From assembly GCA_946056155.1 (NCBI GenBank), contig CAMGIP010000011.1, positions 1-34,792 on the forward strand: a stretch of DNA of 34,792 bases. Reading direction: 5' to 3'. Under the pieces are notes generated by a model. That model did no database searches, was not told the origin of the DNA, and saw nothing but the letters and a program-made list of their open reading frames with translations. Both the position numbers and the translations under genes were made by a program. Origin of the DNA: an uncultured Mediterranea sp. (GTDB taxonomy: Bacteria > Bacteroidota > Bacteroidia > Bacteroidales > Bacteroidaceae). This document shows positions 16,194 through 25,111 of this stretch, one piece after another. Position 1 is the first letter of the stretch. Every line of letters starts with the position of its first letter.

Positions 16194-17537
16194 ATGGGTG
16201 ATCCTAAAGCATTTCTCAATATTCCCCGCCAAGAGGCTGGGTACCGTCCGATACACGAACGTATCACTGACTTCACACAGGTGGAGCAGACCCTCAACAG
16301 CCACGAACGGAAGTTGCAGGCTTCACGCTGCATGGATTGTGGCGTACCGTTCTGCCACTGGGCTTGTCCCCTAGGCAACAAAGATCCGGAATTTCAGGAT
16401 GCGCTCTACAAGGGCAAGTGGCAGGAGGCTTTCCGTATCCTGATGCAGACCAACGACTTTCCGGAATTTACGGGACGTATCTGTCCTGCACTCTGCGAAA
16501 AGTCGTGCGTGCTGAAACTCTCGTGCGACGAACCGGTGACTATCCGCGAGAACGAAGCGGCCATTGCGGAAGCGGCTTTCCGCGAGGGATATATCCAACC
16601 TATCTCTCCCGTACGCAACGGCAAGCGGGTGGCCGTCATCGGAGCTGGTCCTGCTGGACTGAGCACAGCAGTACGCCTCAATGCCAAAGGGTATGAGGTG
16701 ACCATCTTCGACAGCAAGCCTCATCCGGGTGGGCTGCTCCGTTACGGTATTCCGAACTTCAAACTGGACAAGGGGGTCATCGACCGTCGCATGAAGATCC
16801 TGGAGGCGGAGGGTATCCACTTTGAGATGGGTGTCACGGTGGATGTGACGCAACTGCCGGCCGGCTTTGATGCCTATGCCATCTGCACCGGTACACCTAC
16901 GGCACGTGACCTCCCCATCCCGGGACGTGACCTCAAGGGGATCTACTTTGCTCTGGAGATGCTCTCGCAACAGAACCGCATCCTCGATGGAGAGACCTTC
17001 CCGAAGGAGGCACTGGTGAATGCCAAGGGGAAGAAGGTGCTGGTCATCGGTGGTGGTGACACGGGTAGCGACTGTATCGGTACGAGCATCCGACAGGGTG
17101 CGGTGAGCGTGACGCAGATTGAGATTATGCCCCAACCGCCCGTAGGGCACAATCCGGCTACTCCCTGGCCGCAATGGCCTGTGGTGCTGAAGACTACCTC
17201 CAGCCATGAAGAGGGATGTACCCGACGCTGGAGCCTGGCCTCGAACCACTTCATCGGCAAGAACGGCAAGGTGACCGGAGTAGAGGTGGAAGAGGTGGAG
17301 TGGCTGCCCAATCCCGATGGCGGACGACCCGTGATGAAGCCCACCGGCAAGAAGGAGATTATCGAGGCGGACATGGTACTGCTGGCCATGGGATTCCTCA
17401 AACCGCAACAGCCGCAGTTCCCGGAGCATGTCTTCGTGGCTGGTGATGCGGCCAACGGAGCAAGCCTCGTGGTGCGTGCCTTGGCGCACGGACGCAAGGT
17501 AGCGCAACAGATTGATGACTATCTCAGCAAAAAATGA
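16194..17537 (+). CDS. gltD: Glutamate synthase small (beta) subunit
   Basis: A 447-residue NAD(P)H-dependent flavoprotein that oxidises NAD(P)H on FAD and passes electrons through iron-sulfur clusters to GltB. The N-terminal cluster-binding domain has C46-x2-C49-x4-C54-x3-C58 and C97-x3-C101-x3-C105. The FAD-binding GAGPAGLS motif (about 151) and the NAD(P)-binding IGGGDTGSDC motif (about 286) follow, then GDAANG near the C terminus. It is slightly shorter than E. coli GltD (472). It lies between gltB and asnB with gaps of 42 and 38 bp and no terminator, so all three are probably cotranscribed. Confidence 0.97.
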   Translation: MGDPKAFLNIPRQEAGYRPIHERITDFTQVEQTLNSHERKLQASRCMDCGVPFCHWACPLGNKDPEFQDALYKGKWQEAFRILMQTNDFPEFTGRICPALCEKSCVLKLSCDEPVTIRENEAAIAEAAFREGYIQPISPVRNGKRVAVIGAGPAGLSTAVRLNAKGYEVTIFDSKPHPGGLLRYGIPNFKLDKGVIDRRMKILEAEGIHFEMGVTVDVTQLPAGFDAYAICTGTPTARDLPIPGRDLKGIYFALEMLSQQNRILDGETFPKEALVNAKGKKVLVIGGGDTGSDCIGTSIRQGAVSVTQIEIMPQPPVGHNPATPWPQWPVVLKTTSSHEEGCTRRWSLASNHFIGKNGKVTGVEVEEVEWLPNPDGGRPVMKPTGKKEIIEADMVLLAMGFLKPQQPQFPEHVFVAGDAANGASLVVRALAHGRKVAQQIDDYLSKK

Positions 17538-17575
17538 ACAAAAACTTATCCATCAACCCATAAAACTGGAATTGT

Positions 17576-19300
17576 ATGTGCGGAATAGCAGGTATATTCA
17601 ATATCAAGGAGCAGACTCCTGAAATAAGAAAGAAGGCCTTGAAAATGGCCCAAAAAATTCGTCACCGTGGTCCCGACTGGAGCGGAATCTATGAGGGGGG
17701 ATCGGCTGTACTGGCCCATGAGCGTCTCTCTATCGTCGATCCACAGTCGGGCGGACAACCGCTCTTCTCTCCAGACCGGAAACAGGTGCTGGCAGTGAAC
17801 GGTGAGATCTACAATCATCGCGATATCCGTGCCCGCTATGCCGGCAAGTACCAGTTTCAGACAGGTAGCGACTGTGAGGTGATTCTCCCGCTGTGGCGTG
17901 AGAAGGGGGTGGATCTCCTGGAGGAGCTGAGCGGCATCTTTGCCTTTGCTCTCTACGATGAGGAGCGCGATGAGTACCTGATTGCGCGTGACCCGATAGG
18001 CGTGATTCCACTCTATATCGGACGCGACAAGGAGGGACGGGTCTATTTCGGCAGTGAGCTGAAGGCACTTGAAGGGTTCTGCGATGAGTATGAGCCGTTC
18101 CTGCCGGGACACTACTACTGGAGCAAAGAGGGGAAGATGACTCGATGGTATCAGCGTGACTGGATGGAGTATGAGGCCGTGAAGGATAACTACACACCTG
18201 CAGCAGACCGCAACCATGCCATGGCGACGGAAGATCCGGCGGCTCATGCTGCTCAGGTGAAGGCTGTGCACGATGCACTGGAGTCGGCCGTACAGCGTCA
18301 GCTGATGAGTGACGTGCCCTATGGGGTACTGCTTTCGGGTGGCCTGGACTCATCGGTCATCTCGGCCATTGCGAAGAAGTTCTCAGCCAAGCGTATCGAA
18401 ACTGACGGAAAGTGTGATGCTTGGTGGCCACAGTTGCACTCCTTTGCTGTAGGTCTGAAGGGGGCACCTGACCTCATCAAGGCACGTGAAGTGGCGGAAT
18501 ATATCGGCACGGTGCACCACGAAATCAACTATACCATTCAGGAGGGATTGGATGCCATCCGTGATGTCATCTATTTCATTGAGACTTACGATGTGACCAC
18601 GGTGCGTGCCTCTACACCGATGTATCTGCTGGCACGTGTCATCAAGAGCATGGGTATCAAGATGGTGCTTAGCGGTGAGGGAGCGGACGAAGTGTTTGGC
18701 GGTTACCTCTACTTCCACAAGGCGCCCACGCCACAAGCGTTTCATGAGGAGACGGTGCGCAAGCTCTCGAAGCTCCACCTCTACGACTGTCTGCGTGCCA
18801 ACAAGAGTCTGTCGGCTTGGGGTGTGGAGGGGCGTGTGCCCTTCCTCGACAAGGAGTTTCTGGATGTGGCCATGCGCCTCAATCCTGCCACGAAGATGTG
18901 TCCAGGAAAGGAGATCGAGAAGAAGGTGGTGCGCGAAGCTTTCTGCGATATGCTGCCTGCGAGCGTGGCATGGCGTCAGAAGGAGCAGTTCAGCGACGGT
19001 GTGGGCTACTCCTGGATTGACACGCTGAAGGCGATGACTGCGGCTGCCGTGAGCGATGAGCAGATGGCCCATGCGGCCGAACGCTTCCCCATCAATCCGC
19101 CGATGAACAAGGAGGAGTACTACTACCGCTCTATCTTCGAAGAACATTTCCCCAGCGAGAGTGCTGCCCGCAGTGTACCGAGTGTGCCGAGTGTGGCCTG
19201 CTCTACGGCTGAGGCATTGGCCTGGGATGCTTCGTTCCAGGGCAAGAACGACCCGAGTGGCCGTGCCGTAGCGGGTGTACACGTTGAGGCGTACGAATGA
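17576..19300 (+). CDS. asnB: Asparagine synthase (glutamine-hydrolysing), AsnB type
   Basis: A 574-residue cytoplasmic enzyme making asparagine from aspartate, ATP and glutamine. The nucleophile C2 is exposed after Met removal (MCGIAGIF), and the class II glutaminase domain (about 1-200) includes RHRGPDWSG and NGEIYNH. The synthetase domain carries the ATP PP-loop S254-G-G-L-D-S-S260 and the SGEGADEVFGGY motif near 363-374. VEGRVPFLDKEFLD, which lines the active site, lies further on. The C-terminal tail (DPSGRAVAGVHVEAY) is the form seen in AsnB. It is the last gene of gltB-gltD-asnB and is followed by a strong hairpin. Confidence 0.96.
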   Translation: MCGIAGIFNIKEQTPEIRKKALKMAQKIRHRGPDWSGIYEGGSAVLAHERLSIVDPQSGGQPLFSPDRKQVLAVNGEIYNHRDIRARYAGKYQFQTGSDCEVILPLWREKGVDLLEELSGIFAFALYDEERDEYLIARDPIGVIPLYIGRDKEGRVYFGSELKALEGFCDEYEPFLPGHYYWSKEGKMTRWYQRDWMEYEAVKDNYTPAADRNHAMATEDPAAHAAQVKAVHDALESAVQRQLMSDVPYGVLLSGGLDSSVISAIAKKFSAKRIETDGKCDAWWPQLHSFAVGLKGAPDLIKAREVAEYIGTVHHEINYTIQEGLDAIRDVIYFIETYDVTTVRASTPMYLLARVIKSMGIKMVLSGEGADEVFGGYLYFHKAPTPQAFHEETVRKLSKLHLYDCLRANKSLSAWGVEGRVPFLDKEFLDVAMRLNPATKMCPGKEIEKKVVREAFCDMLPASVAWRQKEQFSDGVGYSWIDTLKAMTAAAVSDEQMAHAAERFPINPPMNKEEYYYRSIFEEHFPSESAARSVPSVPSVACSTAEALAWDASFQGKNDPSGRAVAGVHVEAYE

Positions 19301-19337
19301 TTCCAGTTTCCCCTTGAGTCATTGACATAGATACAGG

Positions 19338-19392
19338 ATTCCCTCAAACAGAGAAGTATCACGCTTACTCTGTTTGAGGGAATTCCTTTATT
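19338..19392 (+). terminator. Terminator of gltB-gltD-asnB
   Basis: ATTCCCTCAAACAGAG (19338-19353) is perfectly complementary to CTCTGTTTGAGGGAAT (19368-19383), giving a 16-bp stem with a 14-nt loop. The sequence TCCTTTATT follows on the plus strand. The near-symmetrical stem may also act for transcripts arriving from the minus strand. Confidence 0.8.
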
Positions 19393-19471
19393 CCAGAAAG
19401 GCAACGGGACATAAACCTTTCATACGGACCGTTACACAGCCTCACTCTGGATGCCCCTATTCCTCATTTGA

Positions 19472-19523
19472 TTCTTTTCCTCAGAATCTTTAAACCGTTT
19501 CTTTTCCTCAGAATCTTTAAACC
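19472..19523. repeat. 25-bp perfect direct repeat, two copies
   Basis: The 25 bp beginning TTCTTTTCCTCAGAATC occur at 19472-19496 and again at 19499-19523, separated by 2 bp. This suggests a recent local duplication in the convergent gap. Confidence 0.85.
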
Positions 19524-19610
19524 AAATCTGTCATTTGGAAGTTATGCGCTAACATACAATCTATTGGCCGTCTGCTCAAAAACAGAAGTTATTATCATCA
19601 TAACGCTGAT

Positions 19611-19642
19611 GCCTGATTTGGAATTAACCGATAATGTCAGGC
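19611..19642 (-). terminator. Weak hairpin after the amylase gene
   Basis: GCCTGA (19611-19616) and TCAGGC (19637-19642) form a 6-bp stem with a 20-nt loop directly after the amylase stop codon on the minus strand. No U tract follows. Confidence 0.25.
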
Positions 19643-19643
19643 C

Positions 19644-21080
19644 TTACCTCCTTCTGTAAAGTACATACGAACTGCGAGGCATCAGTGTGCCCTGAATCAC
19701 GCCACGACGTACGCGGAACTCCACGCCATGCACCTTATCTATGTACCGGCCAGAGGGCAGTGTCGTTTCGAGTGAAGTGGTGATGGCTTTGTCGGTTATG
19801 TTCACCAGTACGGCACCCTTTCTGCCACGGTTCACCGCAATGATGCTCTTATCCTCATTGAGTGAGATGCTCTCGGGTTCAGCCAGCATATCCTTGCGGA
19901 ACTTGTTCACGGCTGCCACTTCGGGATGGAAAAACTCATCATCACCCCGAACTCCTACGATATTGTTGCCCCATACATTCTCGGGTGAGGAGCCATTGGG
20001 ACGGGAGTAGAAGAGGGGCTGGCCATACTTACGGGCGGTAAGGAAGGCCCAAGCCTGACGGATGCGGTCCTTGGGGATGCCGGCCGACTCATGGGCATTG
20101 CAGTAGGTATCGTGGCTCTCCACCCAGGTAACCAAGTGCGCGGGATCCACTTTGTGACACCAGTTGTCAAAGTTATCTGCTCCCCAGTTCTGAGCCTGCA
20201 GGATGTTGCGAAGCACATGACCGTAGGAGCTGGCAGTCAGGTCGAAGTAGTTACCATACTCCTCCTCTTTCACGTTCTTGTCCTGAAGCACCTCACCGTA
20301 GATGAAGAGGCCCTCTTCGGGTTTGGTCAGCATCAATCCCTTCACCGGTTTCATACCCATAGCCACGAGCCAGAAGTCGTTCTGCTTCGACTTGGGGTCG
20401 CGCGGGTCAGAGGGCAGACCGATATGCTTGGCTGTATCGTAGCGGAAACCACGCACACCGCAGGCAATCAGGTCATTGACATACTGCATGTAATAATATT
20501 GGAAGTCAGGGTTCTCGGTGTTCACGTCAGGCAGGCCACCCATCTGACCGGTGGTGCACTGCAGGCGGTCGTTGTAGTCGCGAATCTCGTCATAGCCGGC
20601 AGCATGGTAGAGGTTCTCGTGACCACCTACTGCTTCGTCGAGTGCATCCTCTACGCGCGTATCATCAATGGCCGTATGGTTGGGCAGCACATCCACAATC
20701 ACCTCAATGCCATATTTCTTGGCCTCCTCGCAGAGTGCTATCAGTTCCTCGCGTGTGCCTACCTGATAGTTACCAATCTTCCAGTCAGTCGGTTGGTAGT
20801 GGTAGTACCAACGTCCATGTCCGAAGAGCTGGTTACCTCCTCCTTTGTCTCCTTTCGCCTGGGTGATGCAGTGTTGTGCAGGAGGTGTCTGCACCGTAGT
20901 AAATCCTGCATCAGCTATGGTTTTGATATTTTCACGGATGGTATTGAATGACCAGCACCATGCCTGGAGGATGATGCGATGATTACCGTTACCTTCCACC
21001 GGATTCGGGTTTACATTCTCTTGAGCCGACAGACTCACCGACATGGCCAAAGCCAATAAAGAAATCAGTTTCCTTTTCAT
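19644..21080 (-). CDS. Secreted alpha-amylase, glycoside hydrolase family 13
   Basis: A 478-residue enzyme cleaving alpha-1,4-glucans such as starch, probably periplasmic. Residues 1-19 (MKRKLISLLALAMSVSLSA) form a signal peptide cleaved before QEN. The four GH13 regions are present: D130-V-L-P-N-H135, the nucleophile D215 in GFRYDTAKH, the acid/base E263 in GEVLQ, and V-E-S-H323-D324. The C-terminal beta-sandwich is short. There is no starch-binding module or lipobox, and no susC/susD pair is in view, so it stands alone rather than in a visible utilisation locus. Its own promoter (21192-21222) is followed by a roughly 105-nt leader with a terminator-like hairpin, so expression may be set by attenuation. 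Confidence 0.93.
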   Translation of the reverse strand: MKRKLISLLALAMSVSLSAQENVNPNPVEGNGNHRIILQAWCWSFNTIRENIKTIADAGFTTVQTPPAQHCITQAKGDKGGGNQLFGHGRWYYHYQPTDWKIGNYQVGTREELIALCEEAKKYGIEVIVDVLPNHTAIDDTRVEDALDEAVGGHENLYHAAGYDEIRDYNDRLQCTTGQMGGLPDVNTENPDFQYYYMQYVNDLIACGVRGFRYDTAKHIGLPSDPRDPKSKQNDFWLVAMGMKPVKGLMLTKPEEGLFIYGEVLQDKNVKEEEYGNYFDLTASSYGHVLRNILQAQNWGADNFDNWCHKVDPAHLVTWVESHDTYCNAHESAGIPKDRIRQAWAFLTARKYGQPLFYSRPNGSSPENVWGNNIVGVRGDDEFFHPEVAAVNKFRKDMLAEPESISLNEDKSIIAVNRGRKGAVLVNITDKAITTSLETTLPSGRYIDKVHGVEFRVRRGVIQGTLMPRSSYVLYRRR

Positions 21081-21116
21081 GGTATAAATAATGTTGATAA
21101 TGTTCGTAATACGGAT

Positions 21117-21143
21117 AAAAAAAAGGGAAGTCTCACGACTTCC
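21117..21143 (-). terminator. Terminator-like hairpin in the amylase leader (candidate attenuator)
   Basis: On the minus strand GGAAGTC (21137-21143), a GTGA loop and GACTTCC (21126-21132) are followed by C and eight T (21117-21124). This intrinsic-terminator shape lies between the amylase promoter and its ATG at 21080. Full-length mRNA must read through it. Confidence 0.7.
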
Positions 21144-21147
21144 ACAT
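21133..21147 (-). CDS. Mini-ORF MWKS overlapping the amylase leader terminator
   Basis: ATG-TGG-AAG-TCG-TGA on the minus strand, with the purine-rich AAGGTTAGAAGAA directly upstream. Its codons form the 5' arm and loop of the terminator hairpin. A ribosome on it would block the stem. Four residues is very short, so this may be coincidence. Confidence 0.3.
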   Translation of the reverse strand: MWKS

Positions 21148-21191
21148 TTCTTCTAACCTTAAATCTAAATCTCTATGAAAAAAACGTGCTG

Positions 21192-21222
21192 CAAAGGTAG
21201 CAAGTTCTTGGATTCTATGCAA
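21192..21222 (-). promoter_or_regulatory. Promoter of the amylase gene
   Basis: TTG (21220-21222), 20 bp, then TACCTTTG (21192-21199) on the minus strand, a perfect -7 box. Transcription would begin near 21186, about 105 nt before the ATG. Confidence 0.65.
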
Positions 21223-21245
21223 CTAAAATATAATATATTCAACAC

Positions 21246-21276
21246 AAGGCCCCTTAATTTTTGCTAATTGGGCCTT
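21246..21276 (-). terminator. Terminator after the helicase gene
   Basis: AAGGCCC and GGGCCTT arms (21246-21252 and 21270-21276), with inner AATT/AATT pairing, start 1 bp after the helicase stop codon. On the minus strand the following sequence (GTGTT) is only weakly U-rich, while on the plus strand TTTTC would follow the arm. Confidence 0.5.
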
Positions 21277-21277
21277 T

Positions 21278-24200
21278 TCAGCGTGCTTTTGGGGAGTAGG
21301 TGACCTTTTCTGTGGCCTGCAAAAGAGCATTGAAGATAGGATTCTGTGCCAATAAATGGGGCACACCGGTGAGGAAAAGCTGCTTGCGCGAGCGGGTTAG
21401 CGCCACATTGAGCTTGCGATCTATCAGCACACCGTCCTCTTGGGAGAGGTTGGAGAGATACTGCAACTGGTGGAGACGGTTGACACAGAAGGAGTAGATA
21501 ATGACATCACGCTCACTGCCTTGGTAACGCTCTACGGTATCAACCATCACATGGCGTAACGGCTCAATGCCCAACCTATCGAGAGCAGAACGAATAAGGG
21601 CTACCTGACTGCGGTAAGGGGCAATGATACCCAACGTGTGCGACTCGTCAAATCCATCGGTGTAGAGATACTGGTAGTAAATAGCCTCGGCTATGCGGGA
21701 CACGATGGAGGCCTCATCGTGATTGACCTTACAGGAGGAGGTGTAGGGTTCGGGACGTGAGGCGATGAAGGCCACACGCTTCACTAAAAGAGGAGCCAAG
21801 GCAGTATTAGCCAGTGGTGCAGCCAGTTGCAACTGGCCCTGCTGGTGCTCCAGTCCCACGGGTTGAAGACGCCCCTCATAAAAGGCCTTGTTGGGAAAAT
21901 CGGCCACAACGGGGTTCATCCGTCCTTGACGACAGAGCATATCCACCCCACGGGCCATCTGCTCGGGATGGAGTTTGAGGTGTCGGTAGAGCCGTTCGAA
22001 GAGCGAATCTTTCAGGTTGTACATACCAATAGCTTGGATCGATTCATCCACCACTTCCGACTGCGACTCATGCTGCAACACCACGGCTGGCAGCTGTTTG
22101 TGGTCACCTATCAGCACAAACTTACCGATGGCGACTCCCCCGTTGCTGTCACACGCGCAAAGCAGTCCCAGCAGTTGGGGTTCCAAGATCTGCGTGGCTT
22201 CATCCACTATGGCCACATCAAAACGGAGCAATCGGAAGAGGTCATTCTTGGTGGAAAGTGAGGCCACTGTGCCCACAAAGACCGGACAACGCTGCAATCG
22301 GGCAGCTACCTCACGGCGGTTGTTGCAAGTAGAGAGTTGATGTTTCAGCAGATGGGGGCGCCAAGGCTCCTCACAGGAGAGCTCACTGCCGATACGGATA
22401 TAATCGACAGCTGGGGTGATGGTCGAGAGCGACTTACACATCTCATCCACTGCCCGATTGGTATAGGAGAGCAGCAGGAGCCGGTACCCTTTAGCGAGGA
22501 ATCGCTCTACCATCCGCTTGAGCGCGCGCGAGGTCTTGCCGGTGCCGGGAGGGCCGACCAACAGGAAGCAGTCCTGCGCTGACTCTGCCTTCAGGGCGAT
22601 GCGTTCAAAGTCATCGGTAGCGGACGCAATGGCTTCGTCGTAAGAGGTATCGAAGCGAGAAGGGCTCTTACCCAAAAGCCAGTTGCGGCGGGCTGCAGGA
22701 GCCGTGAGAAAGAGAGAGAGCGACTGGTACATCGATCGGAACGAACTATCCATCGTAGCATCCTGTTCTATAGCATAGTGGGAATCCGGGGGAAAGACCA
22801 TCGGATTCTGCTGCGAAGCTCGCAGACGCAGGCGGAGGGTCATCACCTCCACATACTGTTCCGACTTTTCTCTCACCTCACCCGCTGGATTCAAAGCGTG
22901 TTCCGGAGCTACAGCACTTAAATGGTTCTCTGAAGTTGCAGTGCTTGAAAGGTTTTCTGAAGTTGCACTGCTTGAAAGATTCTGTGAAGCTGCTGCACTT
23001 GAAAGGTTTTCTGAAGTTGCAGTACTTGAAAGATTTTCTGAAGTTGCAGTACTTGAAAGGTTCTGTGAAGCTGCTGCACTTGAAAGGTTTTCTGAAGTTG
23101 CAGTACTTGAAAGGTTCTGTGAAGCTGCAACATCAAGAGGTTTCACCTCCACAGAGATTTCCTCGATATTGGCCTTTACCACCATCCTGCGGGTGACATT
23201 GTCCTCGGGCGTATTCCGTTCATAGAGCAGTACTGCATCACCTGGGCGGAAATTGGGAATAGCTTTAGGGTCTCCGACCGAAAGCGGAGAGCCGACAGAT
23301 TGGAAATGATCAACCTGATGGGAAGAGCCTGTCCGCTCCACGGGAGAGAGATATTGGAGGATGACAAAGGGGTTCTCCTCATCAGCAGCCTCATTGGAGA
23401 CCAAGGTCAGGCTGTGGAGAATCTCTCCAGCCTCCTCCTTCTCTTGCAGCGTTGAGCGCCAGAGCGAAGCGGCACCAAAACAGCCCTCATGACCGCAGTC
23501 GCCGGACTTGGCGGTATAAAGTTCCTTAGTGATGAAATTATATAAGGTATAGAAATAGGCCTTCTCCACCTCGTTCAATACGGATAACCGCTGACTGAAC
23601 TCTGAGATGGAGGGGAGGATATAGCGTGTCCAGAAGGTGCCGGAGAGCTGCTTCTCGTTCATCACAGTAGGGCAGATGTCGCTGAGCACTTCGGCCGTAT
23701 AGGAAGCACTGTTACGCAGTTGCACCCCATACTCACGCTCCACGATACGATTACGCAAATCCATCACCCGGCGGAGCAGTGCCCAGGAGGGACGTGCGGG
23801 ATAGAGCAGTGGGTATCGGGTGTAGAGCAGATAGGGTTTGACCAAACGGTGATCCATCCCCATGGAATACTCCAGCACTGCTTGGTAAAGTGTCATCTGC
23901 ACGCGGTGGTTCTCCTTGGGCTCCACCCTACCCCGCAAGGCATATTCATCGGCCTTACCCGACTTCATCTCGATGAAAGCCTCCATAGAGCTCTGCATGT
24001 AGTCAAGACGTCCCTGCAGTCCCAATGCTTCGCAGATGTAGGAGGGTTCGAGTATGGCTTTGCTCTTGTCCAAGTCAATGCCCGCTTCGCGGAAGGTGTG
24101 GCTCACCGTCTGCCCGATGTGAAGGAAGTGCTCCTTACAGTCGGCAAAGAACTGCCGCTCCACCTGCGGATCCTGCAGGTCTGGACAGGAGGTGAGCTCC

Positions 24201-25111
24201 AAAGCATACATCCGGAAGGCCTTCCGCATACAGCACAGGTAGTCGGGAGCCCCATCCGTGGCATGGACCCATTCGTCAAGAAAAAGGTTGGCTATGTTAC
24301 CGAGCAGCAGTGCCTTCGTGTTCTCCTGTGGACGCAGACGGGCAAAGAGGTAGTTGGCCGGATGATGACCATACTCCCGGAAACATTCGGCCAAGGCACT
24401 GATGTCGATGAGATAGTCGGGTTCGAGAATGATGAACATGGGAGTGAGTACCCCCTCGGCATCAATGTCCACATCGAGCAGGTTGAGCTGGGCATGGCGC
24501 CAAAGCAGCTCGCAAGTGGTATCAAACTCCTGGTTGATATCGGGCACGTGGTAGCGAACCTGCCAGTAGTCGTGCTCCTCATCCACGCAGTCGGTGGGAC
24601 GCACGTAGAGAAACTGCTCATCGGCATATTCGAACGACACACGCATCTGTTTCACCCTACGGGCAGCCGGCGGCCGCTGTATCCAGGTGGCATCCTCACG
24701 GGGCAGGAGCTGATAGAGTTTGGATGGAATATCTACCTGAAAAATACGACGCAACAAGAAGGCCATGCTCTTGACATCACGCAGCAGATGTTCGCGACTT
24801 ACCACACGTAAGATCTTTCCTTCTGGACAAACCTCGCCCTCAATCACAGCCTTGCCATTGAGCAGGTCATTGGCCGTGAGTCGAATAGTATGGAGACGGT
24901 TCTGCTCAGCCATGGAGAGTCCGACGCGGGCCGCCATGTGGTTGATGCGTGCTGAGAGATCGGTCATCTGCAAACTGCTATTGCTCAGTTGGGAACGGCA
25001 GAGCTGTTCCAGCATGTCGCGTAGCAGACGGTAAGCGGCAGGCAGGGGAAGCGATGCATCAGTAAGGATGGCCGCCAACATATCGAAGTATTCGTTGATT
25101 TCCTGGGTCAT
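21278..25111 (-). CDS. Dna2-like protein: PD-(D/E)XK nuclease plus superfamily 1B helicase
   Basis: A 1277-residue DNA/RNA helicase-nuclease. An N-terminal region of unknown function (1-270) is followed by a RecB/Cas4-type nuclease core: D370 in GLQGRLDY, E381-x-K383 in IEMKSGK, and the Q405-x3-Y409 motif. A beta-rich section follows (about 560-780). It is interrupted at about 661-732 by eight 9-residue Ser/Asn repeats. The UPF1/Dna2-type motor has Walker A G853-P-P-G-T-G-K-T860, DEAT Walker B, GDHKQLPAVV, TVERYQGSERD and LNVALTRSRKQL. Domain order nuclease-then-helicase is that of eukaryotic Dna2. Two cysteines in GDCGHEGC (about 545) are too few to claim an iron-sulfur cluster. The ATG overlaps the tatC stop by 4 bp. 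A role in DNA end processing or repair is inference. Confidence 0.88.
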   Translation of the reverse strand: MTQEINEYFDMLAAILTDASLPLPAAYRLLRDMLEQLCRSQLSNSSLQMTDLSARINHMAARVGLSMAEQNRLHTIRLTANDLLNGKAVIEGEVCPEGKILRVVSREHLLRDVKSMAFLLRRIFQVDIPSKLYQLLPREDATWIQRPPAARRVKQMRVSFEYADEQFLYVRPTDCVDEEHDYWQVRYHVPDINQEFDTTCELLWRHAQLNLLDVDIDAEGVLTPMFIILEPDYLIDISALAECFREYGHHPANYLFARLRPQENTKALLLGNIANLFLDEWVHATDGAPDYLCCMRKAFRMYALELTSCPDLQDPQVERQFFADCKEHFLHIGQTVSHTFREAGIDLDKSKAILEPSYICEALGLQGRLDYMQSSMEAFIEMKSGKADEYALRGRVEPKENHRVQMTLYQAVLEYSMGMDHRLVKPYLLYTRYPLLYPARPSWALLRRVMDLRNRIVEREYGVQLRNSASYTAEVLSDICPTVMNEKQLSGTFWTRYILPSISEFSQRLSVLNEVEKAYFYTLYNFITKELYTAKSGDCGHEGCFGAASLWRSTLQEKEEAGEILHSLTLVSNEAADEENPFVILQYLSPVERTGSSHQVDHFQSVGSPLSVGDPKAIPNFRPGDAVLLYERNTPEDNVTRRMVVKANIEEISVEVKPLDVAASQNLSSTATSENLSSAAASQNLSSTATSENLSSTATSENLSSAAASQNLSSSATSENLSSTATSENHLSAVAPEHALNPAGEVREKSEQYVEVMTLRLRLRASQQNPMVFPPDSHYAIEQDATMDSSFRSMYQSLSLFLTAPAARRNWLLGKSPSRFDTSYDEAIASATDDFERIALKAESAQDCFLLVGPPGTGKTSRALKRMVERFLAKGYRLLLLSYTNRAVDEMCKSLSTITPAVDYIRIGSELSCEEPWRPHLLKHQLSTCNNRREVAARLQRCPVFVGTVASLSTKNDLFRLLRFDVAIVDEATQILEPQLLGLLCACDSNGGVAIGKFVLIGDHKQLPAVVLQHESQSEVVDESIQAIGMYNLKDSLFERLYRHLKLHPEQMARGVDMLCRQGRMNPVVADFPNKAFYEGRLQPVGLEHQQGQLQLAAPLANTALAPLLVKRVAFIASRPEPYTSSCKVNHDEASIVSRIAEAIYYQYLYTDGFDESHTLGIIAPYRSQVALIRSALDRLGIEPLRHVMVDTVERYQGSERDVIIYSFCVNRLHQLQYLSNLSQEDGVLIDRKLNVALTRSRKQLFLTGVPHLLAQNPIFNALLQATEKVTYSPKAR
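22914..23129 (-). repeat. 27-bp tandem repeat x 8 inside the helicase gene
   Basis: Exactly 216 bp, eight units of 27 bp, encode nine-residue units of the types AASQNLSST and ATSENLSSA. Copy-number change would keep the reading frame and only alter linker length. Several units alternate between two sequence types, which points to duplication of multi-unit blocks. Confidence 0.92.

Larger units (their letters stand above)
19301..19643. other. 343-bp convergent gap asnB / amylase
   Basis: It holds the asnB terminator hairpin (19338-19383), a 25-bp direct repeat (19472-19523) and a weak hairpin near the amylase stop (19611-19642). No coding sequence is supported; a 63-codon frame over the direct repeat just translates that repeat. 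Confidence 0.65.

Noticed and set aside
19468..19659. 63-codon plus-strand frame between asnB and the amylase
   Set aside because: It merely translates the 25-bp direct repeat and lies in a convergent gap without promoter.
21175..21267. Plus-strand 30-codon frame beginning MKKTCCKGS, preceded by TTAAATCTAAATCTCT
   Set aside because: The upstream sequence looks like a Bacteroidetes leader, but the frame covers the minus-strand amylase promoter and the helicase terminator, has no promoter of its own and resembles no protein. It could be a remnant of another gene's leader.
22914..23129. Possible CRISPR array because of regular repeats
   Set aside because: The units are contiguous 27-mers without spacers and are coding in frame within the helicase.
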